Positions 11,074 through 21,205 are shown, numbered from the stretch's first letter. The stretch: DNA of 64,000 nt from Odontocerum albicorne (GCA_949825065.1 OX463842.1:7467723-7531722); one strand, 5' to 3'. Translations and numbers: made by a program. Notes: generated by a model not told the origin, from the letters alone.

Positions 11074-11316
11074 TCTGAAATGGCTAATCAATGTCAACGT
11101 GAAAACCATACATTTTCTATCGATGATACCAAATTCTTACAAATCAGTAGTAATGGAAATAAATTGAACAGATTAGACGCTCTAGAAATTTCTAAGTGAG
11201 TGCATCGAGGTGAACATCTGGCAAACACATATATCCCAAGAATCTCTCCACTGCTCGCCGAGGTTGTCCCATGCCTCCCTCAACCTCCAGTCCCCAACCT
11301 GAATGTTTACCGTTAG
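11074..11316 (+). pseudogene. Penelope-like element, C-terminal end of the GIY-YIG endonuclease
   Basis: Translates as EMANQCQRENHTFSIDDTKF, then LQISSNGNKLNRLDALEISK, stop, VHRGEHLANTYIPRISPLLAE and on to a final stop at 11314-11316. The A.HC..E.H.F...+.K.L......+L..LE.LEI.K pattern is the conserved end of PLE endonuclease domains. A second copy at 33252-33500 (minus) is about 80 percent identical and reads S in place of the internal stop, so the stop here is a disabling mutation. Reverse transcriptase and the GIY-YIG core are missing (5'-truncated). Confidence 0.78.
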
Positions 11317-11460
11317 AAGCATGTATCTCGGTAGCAGTTCGAACATAAAACAGTGTTGTTTGTGCTTCCCTGATGATGAAGTGAAAACCTTGAAACCGGT
11401 AGGGTTATATCGTTACAAAAAGTAGAATAAACAGTGTTTGATTAAACAAATTACCATATA
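11317..11460 (+). mobile_element. Penelope-like element terminal unit, 3' of coding remnant
   Basis: Directly after the stop come GTAGCAGTTCGAACATAA, CCCTGATGATGAAGTGAAAA, CCTTGAAACCGGTAGGGTTA, and an AGAATAAACAGTG block with a possible AATAAA poly(A) signal. With 10886-11072 it forms an inverted pair around the coding remnant. Confidence 0.75.
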
Positions 11461-12515
11461 TAACGATGTTTTGCAATACAGAAATGTTAATCTTTTAGAA
11501 AGTCAATAAGTGGAACAAACTTGCCAAGTGCACCTCATTTGTTTTGCGAGATGCCTCTGTTGAACGAGACCTTGGATATCCTTAACATTTTAGAGAATGA
11601 TTTTAAGAAAGTATTCTGTGTTTTCTTAATAAAAGGAGTTAGTCGTTTGGATAAAACAGTTCATTCTTATTTTATTGTTTTATACTGCATATAATTTTTC
11701 TATTTATTCAAACTTTATTTTTGTAAACATGTACGGATGCGGAGAGGTGGCTAATTTAATGGCAGTAGCTAACATTTACATATTCTTTACACTTAACTTA
11801 TTTCTTTTATAATATTTTTAATCTGTTTTGAGGAGAAACAGGGCTATATATGTTTTCTTTTAATCATTTTTATAAAAATAACGTTCAAGGTACTCGTATA
11901 TATCCTGTATCCAATTTTTTATTTGATTTGTTTTTTTTTTACAATTTAGCATTTGCAAGGATTATTTCCCTCGACATTAATCCCGTCTAAATTACTGGCA
12001 TACTATTCCCGTTGGCAGATATGGGCAAGCTGGATAAATAGTCAAGGATTTGCAAGATACAGAAACAGGACGTGTACTGCTTTGCATAAAAGCCAAACAT
12101 CCGTCTTGTAGGGAAATGCTTAGACGAACACATTTATCAAAGGAAATTACTTTTTTATACTTCATCCGATATTTTTGCAATAATATATTTTTTTTCTTGT
12201 CAATTCCAACAATTTCCTGAAATTTGGATGGAATCCATATTTTGTATGAACATTAACCAAATTAAAGGACGAACACAAAAGAAAATCATTTTTATTTTTC
12301 TTTTCTTTTTCGTTATATTTTAATATAATTTATTACGTGATTTACTTTTTTATTCGTATTAAAGCTTTTATTCCAATTAAAAATTATATGAATTTGATTT
12401 TTTCCTCCGTACGGCACCCCTCAACATATTCGGATTCTCAACATATGTGTTGAATAACATGGACGGGAGACAATGCTGTCTTTGTGCCCAGTAATTTAGC
12501 TTTTAGATAAAGAAC
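11461..12515. other. No gene seen; possible SINE head relic at 11735-11775
   Basis: GGTGGCTAATTTAATGGCAG (about 11743) resembles the tRNA-like start of SINE family III (62945). The minus-strand frame at 11992-12180 is unrecognised. Remainder AT-rich. Confidence 0.35.
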
Positions 12516-12517
12516 TA

Positions 12518-12631
12518 CAATGGAATTTTGCTTCTCGAAATTTTATCATCTCGAACATTTTGCTTTGGTTCGGATTCTAATCGAAACAATATGTTCGAGA
12601 TGATAGAAGTTCGATAATCGAGGTTTTATTG
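12518..12631. mobile_element. 114-bp pogo/Tigger-like MITE
   Basis: TA flanks both ends (12516-12517 and 12632-12633). The right end, reversed, reads CAATAAAACCTCGATTATCG, then AACTTCTATCATCTCGAACA; the left arm repeats it in diverged form (TTTTATCATCTCGAACATTTTG region). The CTCGATTATCGA-type terminus with TA duplication is characteristic of pogo/Tigger MITEs. Not coding. Confidence 0.7.
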
Positions 12632-12644
12632 TACTAGATACATA

Positions 12645-12735
12645 TATCCACCTGTGAGTGTGCAGCTTTAGGAAGTATTTGAAAGCAACCCATTTGGGAG
12701 GTATTATCGTAATTGATGATTATACGAGTATATGA
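12645..12735. repeat. Dispersed repeat, partner at 6455-6545
   Basis: Diverged second copy of the unclassified repeat at 6455-6545 (TTTAGGAAGTATTTGAAAGC...GATGATTAT). It borders the start of the 31-bp array, whose unit may have been seeded from the TATATGAGCA at its edge. Confidence 0.5.
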
Positions 12736-13606
12736 GCATTATACATAAACACTACTATATATGAACACTATACATAAACCCTTTACTATATATGATCACT
12801 ATACATTAACACTTTACTATATATGAGCACTATAAAACACTTTACTATATATGAGCACTATATATGAGCACTATACATAAACACTATACATAAACACTTT
12901 ACTATATATGAACACTATACATCAACACTTTACTATATATGAGCCCTATACATAAACCCTTTACTATATAGGAGCACTATATATGAGCACTATATATGAG
13001 CACTATACATAAATACTTTACTATATATGAACACTATACATCAACACTTTACTATATATGAGCCCTATACATAAATCCTTTACTATATATGAGCACTATA
13101 CATAAACACTTAACTATGTATGAGCACTATACATAAATACTTTACTATATATGAGCACTACACATAAACACTTTACTATATATGAGCACTATACATAAAC
13201 ACTTTACTATATATGAGCACTATACAGAAACACTTTACTATATATGAGCACTATACATAAACACATTACTATATATGAGCACTATACATAAACACTTTAC
13301 TATATATGAGCACTAAACATAAACATTTTACTATATATGAGCACTATACATAAACACTTTACAATATATGAGCACTATACATAAACACTACTATATATGA
13401 GCACTATACATAAACACTTTACTATATATGAGCACTATACATAAACACTTTACTATATATGAGCACTATACATAAACACTTTACTATATATGAGCACTAT
13501 ACATAAACACTTTACTATATATGAGCACTATACATAAACATTTTACTATATATGAGCACTATACATAAACACTTTACTATATATGAGCACTAAACATAAA
13601 CATTAA
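12736..13606. repeat. Minisatellite array, 31-bp unit
   Basis: About 28 tandem copies of a unit containing ACTATACATAAACACTTTAC followed by TATATATGAGC. Units between 13100 and 13606 are nearly uniform, while the left part (12736-13030) holds shortened units and variants such as GAACACTATACATCAACAC and GAGCCCTATAC. No coding role. Confidence 0.93.
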
Positions 13607-13689
13607 TGTATCACAAATCGGAAAATCCATAAAGGTTTCTTTAAAGTTCGTCATTCGTCTAAGTTTTCTGTGGTTTCTTATCACATACC

Positions 13690-14150
13690 TCTTTGACCCT
13701 CTATTTTGCCTTGGATGATCAGGGGCAGTAATTTGTACTTTGCTCCTCTAAGTAGATGACCCAAATAGGACACTTTTCGTATTTTATTATTAGTCAGCAG
13801 CTCTCTATCAATTTTGGCTCTTTGAAGAACCCTCGTGTTGCTGACCATATCCGTCCAGGGTATCCGTTACATTCTCCGGTGCATCCAGATTTCGAATGCT
13901 TCCAGTCGGTTCATACTACTTACTTTGAGGGTCCATGATTCTACTTCATGCAATAACACTGACCAAACGTAGATTTGCCTCCTGCCAACACCACTTCGGC
14001 CCTCTATTTTGCCTTGGATGATCAGGTGCAGTAATTTATACTTTGCTCCTCTAAGTACATGACCCAAATAGGACACCTTTCTGATTTTAATATTAGTCAG
14101 CAACTCTCTATCAGCTTTGGCTCTTTGAAAAACCCTTGTAAATAAAGAAT
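13690..14150 (-). pseudogene. RTE-type retrotransposon C-terminal region, two fused copies
   Basis: The minus strand encodes ELLTNIKIRKVSYLGHVLRG, then AKYKLLHLIIQGKIEGRSGV, then GRRQIYVWSVLLHEVESWTL, then KVSSMNRLEAFEIWMHRRM and continues into a second LLTNNKIRKVSYLGHLLRG segment at 13697-13840. RTE proteins normally run SWTLK...EAFEMW..RRM.RIPW...KIR+.SYLGH..RG, so a C-terminal piece lies upstream of the normal order. DNA at 13697-13840 and 14000-14143 is the same sequence at an offset of 303 bp. The frame stays open for 78 codons across the fusion (13867-14103), probably by chance. Confidence 0.7.
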
Positions 14151-14697
14151 AAGGGAATTTTATACAATATAAATTAAATTACCTAATAATCCTAAAAAAT
14201 ACGGATTCACTTAATTATTAATGAAGGGTTTATCACATATTAATCAGTGATTTACAGACTTTTGTGGCATATTTTTTTTTAATTTACTAACTTTTAGAAA
14301 AATTATTTTATTCAGGTATTATAAAATTTACCAATATACATTGTAACCAATATCGAAAAATGTTTTATATTGTTTACATTTAATTTTTTTCATCCCTTCT
14401 ATAATTTCAGTATTTTATTAAAGCTCCATTGAATATTTTATTGACATATTCAAAGAGGTTTAATCCCCTGAAAAATAGGCGAGATAAGTGTGCTATCAGG
14501 GTAAGTGGATCAGCGCAGATTTCAAAGTGACGCCTTTTATATACCATAGTTATCAGTGTATACCATCGTTATACGAGTACATTCCCTATTTAAATAATTC
14601 TACCCCCGTCAGCAAAAAAGCGGTAGTTAAAATCTCAAAGTAAGATTATCGTTAAATTGCTTTTCTAAATCAAGAACCTCAAATATTGAAGTCATTA
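14151..14697. other. No gene seen
   Basis: AT-rich. A TTTTATTCAG/GTATTAT junction at 14315/14316 repeats the one at 8990/8991. No recognisable coding. Confidence 0.4.
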
Positions 14698-14940
14698 TCG
14701 AATTTATTACCAGGCGACAACTTCAACCATCCAAACAAAAGTAAATAAAGGAATTTACTTGGTCGCACAACAAAAAAATGTAATGAATATTCATTTTTAC
14801 TAAATTTATGAACATATACATAAAAATAGTAAAACTAAGATTTTGTCAATCAAAGGAAAAGGAAGGGATGGTAAAGTAGAAAAAAATCAAGAATTTAAAA
14901 TGTTATATCACTTACTTAAAATTAAGAAGTTTTTTTTAAT
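14698..14940 (-). mobile_element. CR1/Jockey-like LINE 3' UTR, diverged
   Basis: Shares with 31324-31620 the ordered blocks TTTACTTT, TTACTTGGTCGCA, TCAATCAAAGGAAAAGGAAG and a GGAAGGGATGGTAAAG block, in the same minus orientation. No coding part remains. Confidence 0.6.
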
Positions 14941-15064
14941 ATATGCGAGTAGGAATAAAATGTGAATTTGTTGGGAAATTAGGTATGTAATGGAAAATCA
15001 ACAAAATATTACTTGATTTTTTATACTACGAGTAGTACGTATATCGATCTTGGGCGATACTATA

Positions 15065-15135
15065 GATAGAAGCAAATTGTGTGTTTTATTCAAGAATTAA
15101 AAAAAAAACGCTCAATTTGAAAGACCCTTTACTAA
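15065..15135. mobile_element. Solo terminal fragment of the 25432-25989 transposon family
   Basis: GCAAATTGTGTGTTTTATTC...CGCTCAATTTGAAAGACCCT matches the termini of the element at 25432-25989. It ends TTTACT where that element has TTTATA. The opposite end is missing. Confidence 0.6.
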
Positions 15136-15164
15136 CACTCGAGTTTTTTCCTTATATTTTGAAC

Positions 15165-15240
15165 CTATCAATAATAGTGGGGTCCGTTCCCAAGTTTAAA
15201 TTGTATTTTTATTATTATTGTTGCAAAATTGTATGACAAT
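15165..15240 (+). mobile_element. SINE family III fragment
   Basis: CTATCAATAATAGTGGGGTC, then TTATTATTATTGTTG, follow the layout of 18300-18420, but the gene-proximal block and the GGCGCTATA box are lost. Confidence 0.35.
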
Positions 15241-15720
15241 TTGACCATAACGGAAACTTTTCCAATAAATATATAAATTTATTGTATTATATCGTTTAAC
15301 TAATCGGAAAGTTATTATGATAATTCTCACGTTTATTATTTTCAGAACACGCTATTGTTATTATAATATAACTAAAATACGTATTGGAAAATAAATACAG
15401 CACACTTTTCAATGGGTTCAATTCTGATAAATATCAGATGTGCTTAAAGGGGCTATTTCGTTAAATTTTAGAGTTCTCTTTAATAATACATCATCCCCCA
15501 ATACGGCGTGGTAACACTCGAGGTTTTGGGGTTTTGATTGGTTCAAAGGTCGATAAGGTTCAAAGCTCTGGTCCAATAGTTCACAGACTGTTACAAAACA
15601 AAGAAAAATATATTTTCCTTCGTTTAATTTTAAGTTGTTTGTTGTTTATAGTTAAATACGTTTACTGTAGATTGGGGTGATAGCTTGATTGATAAATTGA
15701 TTTTTTAATAGCAACACCTC
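15241..15720. other. No gene seen
   Basis: AT-rich spacer, no recognisable feature. Confidence 0.45.
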
Positions 15721-15721
15721 C

Positions 15722-16180
15722 GTGCTTTAAAAATATACATGTGCTTTAAAAATATACATGTGAATTAAAAATATACATGTGCTTTCAAAATATACATGTG
15801 CTTTAAACATATACATATTCATTAAAAATATACATGTGTTTTAAAAATATACATGTGCTTTAAAAATATACATGTGAATTAAAAATATACATGTGCATTA
15901 AAAATATACATGTGCTTTAAAAATATACATGTGCTTTAAACATATACATGTTCATTAAAAATATACATGTGTTTTAAAAATATACATGTGCTTTAAAAAT
16001 ATACATGTGCTTTAAACATATACATGTTCATTAAAAATATACATGTGTTTTAAAAATATACAAGTGCTTTAAAAATATACATGTGCTTTAAAAATATCCA
16101 TGTGCTTTAAAAATATACATGTGCTTTAAAAATATACATGTGCTTTAAAAATATACATGTGCTTTAAAAATATATATGGA
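15722..16180. repeat. Minisatellite array, 19-bp unit
   Basis: About 24 tandem copies of TGCTTTAAAAATATACATG. Variants (GAATTAAAAATATAC, TTCATTAAAAATATAC, CTTTAAACATATAC) recur in blocks, which indicates higher-order duplication, for example 15800-15850 resembling 15930-15980 and 16000-16050. Confidence 0.93.
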
Positions 16181-16429
16181 TTAACTTGGTAATCCAAATC
16201 ATAGTTTATAACTTCTTACAAATAGTCTGGTGGGTACAAATTTTTTTCTTACGGTACATTCAAAACTGAATATTTTGCAAAGTAATCAGGTGTAATGCAC
16301 CTTTCAAATTGTTCCAGTATTGTTCTTAATTTTTATCAATAATATCAGTATCCTTTGCATATCAACAAATCACACCACAATTCATTCATTTTTATTTGCG
16401 GTTCACTCAGCACGATTGTGGTGAAAATT
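16181..16429. other. No gene seen
   Basis: Spacer between the 19-bp array and the LINE tail; AT-rich, nothing recognisable. Confidence 0.45.
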
Positions 16430-17044
16430 TACAATATTTATTTTATTTATTTATCTTTTCAAAACAGACTTAGTCCAATTACTTTGAAAAATACAAGACA
16501 TATTAAAAAAAGAAGACAAATTACACAGAAAAAAATATATAAAATAAAAAATAATGTATATACACAAACATATGATACACATATATTCAGTCACTTAAGT
16601 ACGTTGATGAGTGCTTTCTAACGGGCTCAATCTAAGAAGAAAATTTACTTTTGCTTTTGGTAATGTGATATGAAATATGTCAATATCCGAAGCAGTCCCA
16701 TTCAAAAGAGTTAAGGCCCTTCCAACAGTCATAGCAGCTGGAAGACCCGTTCATGCGTATGTTATTGAAAACAGTTCTTGCCGGCGCAGTCTAGTGTAAT
16801 TGTTAGGAACATTTAACGCTAATCTTTGTAGTAATGCTGGACAGGTCACAGCTCCTCGAACTAGTTTGACAACGTATATCAGGAGACGCAGATCTCTTCT
16901 TACGCTCAAGGAATTATACCCAAGCATGCCCAGCAGAAGCTGAGCAGGATAAAGCCATGAATAGACACCGAATTCTCTCATATAGAGATATCGTAGATAT
17001 TTTTTTTGTACTTTCTCCACCATGAGTGAGTTCTGCGCCCCCAC
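16430..17044 (-). pseudogene. Jockey/CR1-type LINE, C-terminal ORF end and 3' UTR
   Basis: From 17044 the minus strand reads LMVEKVQKKYLRYLYMREF, then YPAQLLLGMLGYNSLSVRRD, then LLIYVVKLVRGAVTCPALLQ, then RLALNVPNNYTRLRRQELF. This is the typical post-RT region (VQ++.LR.L; YP..LL..LG..SL..RR; KL..G....P.LL). A frameshift at about 16750 is followed by LPAAMTVGRALTLLNGTASD, then IDIFHITLPKAKVNFLLRL, to a stop at 16595. The 3' UTR ends in an AATAAATAAAATAAAT tail near 16435. The coding part differs from the 31618-32211 family. Confidence 0.72.
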
Positions 17045-17378
17045 CGGGCTTCTAATGCAAGCATTGCTCAGATGTCCACCATCCTTATAAACGTTTAAAA
17101 GAGAATTGAAAAAATATTACTTAATTCGCAATATCCTTTCATTCTAATTCTGCTTTGTTTTCCTTCCTTATCCTTTAATGAATTTCTTTCCTGTAATTCT
17201 TCTTTTTTTGATAGAAAATAGGCATTTGTTTTTTAACTTAAATAAGTATGATATTTTTTTAAAAACATTTATATATATTGTAAATCTGTCATGGATTAAG
17301 CAGTTTAATATATCCAAGATGTGGCGGTTGCTTGGAAAATAACGCTTTGCAGCAATAAGCCCGCAAGTTGTAACATGT
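17045..17378. other. No gene; possible SINE tail piece at 17325-17376
   Basis: GCAGCAATAAGCCCGCAAGT (about 17350-17370) resembles the shared LINE/SINE terminal tail in plus orientation. It directly precedes the TTAA of the piggyBac-like element. Otherwise AT-rich. Confidence 0.35.
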
Positions 17379-17382
17379 TTAA

Positions 17383-17992
17383 CCCTTCCTTCCCTGTGAT
17401 GTGTAACTAGTGCATATTGATTCTAAAAACTTTAATATCTCTATAAATATAATTAATACTGGGTTCAGGTTTTAGCTATTCCTCCGTAATACATTTACGC
17501 ATTGAATGAAAAATATAATATTATTAATAATATAATAAGCACTTATCGGCCACATCAGAGATATTTTGTGAAAATCGGGAATGCACTTACCAATACAAAC
17601 GTGTGCCAGTGTGTGACGTAGATATATATTTATTCTATAAAACCACTATGGATGAGTAAGCGACGCTATTTACGTTTCACTCTCACTCTACTTCGGTATA
17701 TGGGAACGCAAGATACAGAATCTCAGTTCGCTCGCTTCAGTAGCTTTCGGGCATCCATTTGAGGTGGTCTCTTCACCCGTTTTATGAACGTCGGCCGATG
17801 TTGTTTTCATGTTTTCAGCAATTAAATTTCAATGATTATCACTTTTGACTTAAAATTTAATTAATTTTAGCGATTGGCTATGAATATTCTTATTTTTTCG
17901 ATTTTAAATCGCTCATTTTTACATGTATATTGATGTGTATTGAATACACAGTACTGGAACACGCGGATTTTTTAAGCACAGGAAAGGGAAGG
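17383..17992. mobile_element. piggyBac-like non-autonomous element, copy 2
   Basis: Intact TTAA on both sides (17379-17382, 17993-17996). Left end CCCTTCCTTCCCTGTG, right end reversed CCTTCCCTTTCCTGTG. It is 610 bp, shorter than copy 1 mainly through small deletions around 17700-17760. The interior includes CGGCCGATGTTGTTTTCATG and GCGATTGGCTATGAATATTC. No transposase. Confidence 0.8.
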
Positions 17993-18025
17993 TTAACTAT
18001 GTACAAAAAAGGATGAAATTAAGTA

Positions 18026-18258
18026 CAGTACCCGATGGTAAGTAATACACATCGGGCTTAATAAAGAGACCGTCGGACATAATCGGCTTACTTCGGCTAT
18101 GTAGAGCGTCGTCTCTGTCCTTATGACAACGACTGACAAATCGTGACGAAACACGTGTATGAATGACAGAAACGACGCTCTAAAAAGCCAAAGTTAGCCG
18201 ATTATGGCCGACAGTCTCTTTCTTAAGCCCGATGTGTAGTACTTACCACCATGTACTG
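18026..18258. mobile_element. 233-bp fold-back MITE with TA duplications
   Basis: TA at 18024-18025 and 18259-18260. Left end CAGTACCCGATGGTAAGTAA; right end reversed CAGTACATGGTGGTAAGTAC. The arms stay complementary for about 95 bp (CACATCGGGCTTAA, AGAGAC.GTCGG, ATAATCGGCT, TAGAGCGTCGT.TCTGTC) around a short central loop near 18122-18162. CAGT termini plus TA suggest a Tc1/mariner-superfamily parent. Confidence 0.88.
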
Positions 18259-18299
18259 TAATCTGTTAATTTATCAAATATTCAGTATTATCAACACTT

Positions 18300-18420
18300 T
18301 ACAAATATTTTTTATCTGTCAATGATAGTGGATTCGAATATCGAGTGAGAGAGGCTGCACTTTTAACGGCGTTACATAAATTGCAATTATATTTTTTATT
18401 ATTATTCAAAGTATTTCATA
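18300..18420 (+). mobile_element. SINE family III, 3' part
   Basis: CTGTCAATGATAGTGGATTC, then GAGTGAGAGAGGCTGCAC, then AACGGCGTTACATAAATTGC, then TTTTTATTATTATT. It has the same order as 62990-63110, and starts right after the adjoining MITE. Confidence 0.55.
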
Positions 18421-18731
18421 AATAATGACACTATCAAATACCTTGGATAATGCTTTAAAGTAATCAAGCATATAGATCTCATTTCGGTAGTATGTGTTTA
18501 TCTGCCAATAAGGTTTTAAGATTTATGATAAGAATCTCTAGGACGTTTGGTAGGTGCGATGTTATGACATGTCTTTTTATTACGTATTAGCAGTAGATGC
18601 AAGTTAAGTTAAATCGTCTAAGGTCCAAGACAAGTTGAGCAAGTCTAAAATAAATTTCCACGGTACCTTTGTTACGAAATGAATGGATTTTTTTTCATGG
18701 CTCTGTAGGGAATACCGTCGTCCCTAAATAT
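18421..18731. other. No gene seen
   Basis: Spacer of about 310 bases with no recognisable feature. Confidence 0.45.
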
Positions 18732-19130
18732 TGTCAACACGCACGGTCAACGACCGACGAACCAGCCTTCGGATATGTACAAAGGTCGCATACCAGAACA
18801 TCAATATCGTTTACACGCAAATAATATTTACGTTACATTCCACGGTGGAAAGAGAACGCATCGCGTTGTCTCACCGTTTTTGCCAATAAATATTCTACCC
18901 ACTATATTATCCGCAACGTCTGCAAACACCTCTGCACGCGCAGGAGTGAGATAAAGTATATATTGCGGGCGCATTCACGCACATCTATAAATACCTACTT
19001 ATCGACAAATAAAAATTATTATTCACTTGACCATTCATTGCTGTTTACTATTCATTGATTGTTTACTCTCACTTTCCGCATTCCTGAATCGACGTATTTT
19101 ATTTTAAATACAAAACAATCATAATCATCA
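18732..19130 (+). mobile_element. LTR-like unit (probable solo LTR), copy 1
   Basis: Starts TGTCAACACGCACGGTCAAC, contains GCGCATTCACGCACAT, a TATA box (TATAAATACC, 18986), an AATAAA signal (19008) and CACTTTCCGCATT. The same order of blocks occurs in the unit at 41058-41442, whose insertion boundaries are clear. The right edge here is uncertain. GC is visibly above the surroundings up to the TATA box, as expected for a U3 region. No PBS, gag or pol sequence follows. Confidence 0.5.
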
Positions 19131-19549
19131 CGACGTATCAATAAAGCATTCCGCTAAAGCTTTATCCCATATTTTTAATGGGATATAACTCCTTATGTGC
19201 TACAAACTTGTTAGGAAATATACGAATTATGTACAGAAAAAAATAGCTTATACTTTATTGACAAACTTTCGTTTCAATAAACGTGACAATCATTTATGAT
19301 ATCATGAATTTATATTATTTTCTGTACTGTATTGACGGACTATTTAGAGCGTCGTCACTCGCAGATGGAATGGCGTTGAACAAAATTACTGATATGAATA
19401 TTTTCCATACATCGATGAATGAATTGAGAATTGAACTCCTTAAAAAACTTTTTCGACATAACTTAGCCACTTAGTAGGGAAGTATGAGTTATGTATAAAT
19501 GCTTCTAATTTTATCATTTTAAGTTTTTGATATATTTAATTGTTATATA
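19131..19549. other. No gene seen
   Basis: Contains the inverted pair CCCATA/TATGGG-like GGGATA around 19168-19185. The open frame at 19283-19474 is unrecognised. Confidence 0.4.
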
Positions 19550-19690
19550 CATGTCAAATCTCGTTATTACGAATATAGTTGTTACGAAATAATCAGAAAA
19601 AACATTTTGTTTGTTAAATAATATGTACGTTTATAGAATAATGTGTTAAAAAATCTCGTTTTAACGCAATAAAGAAATTGGTAGAATTAA
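19550..19690. mobile_element. pogo/Tigger-like MITE end
   Basis: TA then CATGTCAAATCTCGTTATTA and CGAATATAGTTGTTACGAAA, later AATCTCGTTTTAACGCAATA. CTCGTTATTACGAA is a pogo/Tigger terminal motif, and 59243-59345 carries the same terminus in reverse. The right end was not found. Confidence 0.5.
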
Positions 19691-21025
19691 CAATTTTCGG
19701 CCAAAAATACTACTGAGTGGATCTAAACCATCGTACTTAGATAAACGGCATTTGAGTTTGGATATTCAAATGAAAAGATTAAAAGGAATAAAGTTCATTT
19801 TAATTGATTCACTCAGCGCATAATTTCACAAGCAAACTAGAACATATTCCAGTTAAGTTTTTATCCCTAAATTGTACAGCATTTTCCGTTCCTTGCACTT
19901 GAAAATTATACTTGCAGTAAAAATGCATTACAATAGTCATCTTATCTAAAAAGCTATAACTAAACTTTATTTTGAAAAATAACATGTTGTTGAAAAAACG
20001 TGTGATTTGTATGATTTGTGCTCCTTAGTTATTAGACGAAGGGTTAACAATTTTTAACCGTTGGAAGACGGTTTCAGTATTAAATGATAACGAAATTCAG
20101 ATGACTCGAACAAATACAGAAGAACTGAATTAAAAGTGGTACATTAATAAAGATATATGTAAAGTTCTGTGGCTGCTGATTTAAGTGCAAATTGAGATTA
20201 CTAATATACGTTGATGAAGATAATATTGCAATTAAATGATCACGAGTAAGCTGACTGAAAAATATTATTGAAAATTTGCAGTCATTCACGAGTACGTCCA
20301 ATGCAATCTATCTTTGAAGTTATGCCATGCCACCTAAAATGAAGGTTTTAGTTTCAGAATTTATGAATTATTGAAAAAAAATTACGCTTATCTATCCTGT
20401 AGCACTTTTTAAGGTTTTAGTTTCAGAATTTGAAGGTTTTAGTTTCAGAATTTATGAATTATTGAAAAAAAATTACGCTTATCTATCCTGTAGCACTAAT
20501 GTTCTGAAAAATAGTTTTCTACAATTATGTGGCTTTTAAAATTCAATTATGAATTATATTGAAAAGAAAATCAAAATAACGTAATTTGATGTTTTTTTGT
20601 TAATTAAACGTATTTGTACAATCTTATATGAAATAAAATGGTTCCTTAGTACTTTATTTTTCTCCCCTATTATTTGAGGTTACCAAAAAAATAATTATAA
20701 TGGGAGTTAAGCTCTATTATGCATTTTTCATATAATTTGTTTAAATCTGTATCAAATTTATAAATTAAACGAAACTTGAGTGACTTGCTATAACTTTTCT
20801 ATAATCATTTATCACCTTTAAAAAATCAATTTACAGAGTTTAATGACCTACTTCCTTCCTATATAATCAATTCGTTTCATAATACTTTCCTTCGTCATTT
20901 TATTTTCCCGGAAATGAAAATGATTATCACCGGATACGGTATAATATATTTGCCTCCATACTTCAAGTGACAGGGACAGATTACAGCCCATAAGCTTTTT
21001 CACGCCATATTAGTTCACATTTTGG
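19691..21025. other. No gene seen; local duplication at 20341-20497
   Basis: AT-rich. The minus-strand frame 20080-20301 has no recognised motif. Confidence 0.4.
20341..20497. repeat. Perfect 66-bp direct repeat
   Basis: 20341-20406 and 20432-20497 are identical over 66 bp (GAAGGTTTTAGTTTCAGAAT ... CTTATCTATCCTGTAGCACT). A partial third copy of the first 20 bases lies between them. Identity in neutral AT-rich DNA implies a very recent event or an assembly artefact. Confidence 0.9.
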
Positions 21026-21205
21026 AGACGACCTCCGTGACCTCGTTGGTAAGAAGCCTTTCTTTCAGTCTGGGGGTTGCATATTCAATTCCCGTTGGCA
21101 CCCGATTTTTTTAGACTTCCAGTTAGTTTGGGTTCTACTTACGACTTTGATATATCTTTCTGATCGGTTTGAAGATATTAATATATGGCAATAAACTCGC
21201 CATGT
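21026..21205 (+). mobile_element. tRNA-derived SINE (main family), diverged
   Basis: Head GACCTCCGTGACCTCGTTGG (A-box part), a B box split by extra bases (GGGGTTGCATATTCAATTCCC), then tail TGATCGGTTTGAAGATATTA...GGCAATAAACTCGCCATG. Confidence 0.55.

Noticed and set aside
12736..16180. CRISPR-like arrays
   Set aside because: Units are contiguous without unique spacers, in a eukaryotic repeat landscape; they are minisatellites.
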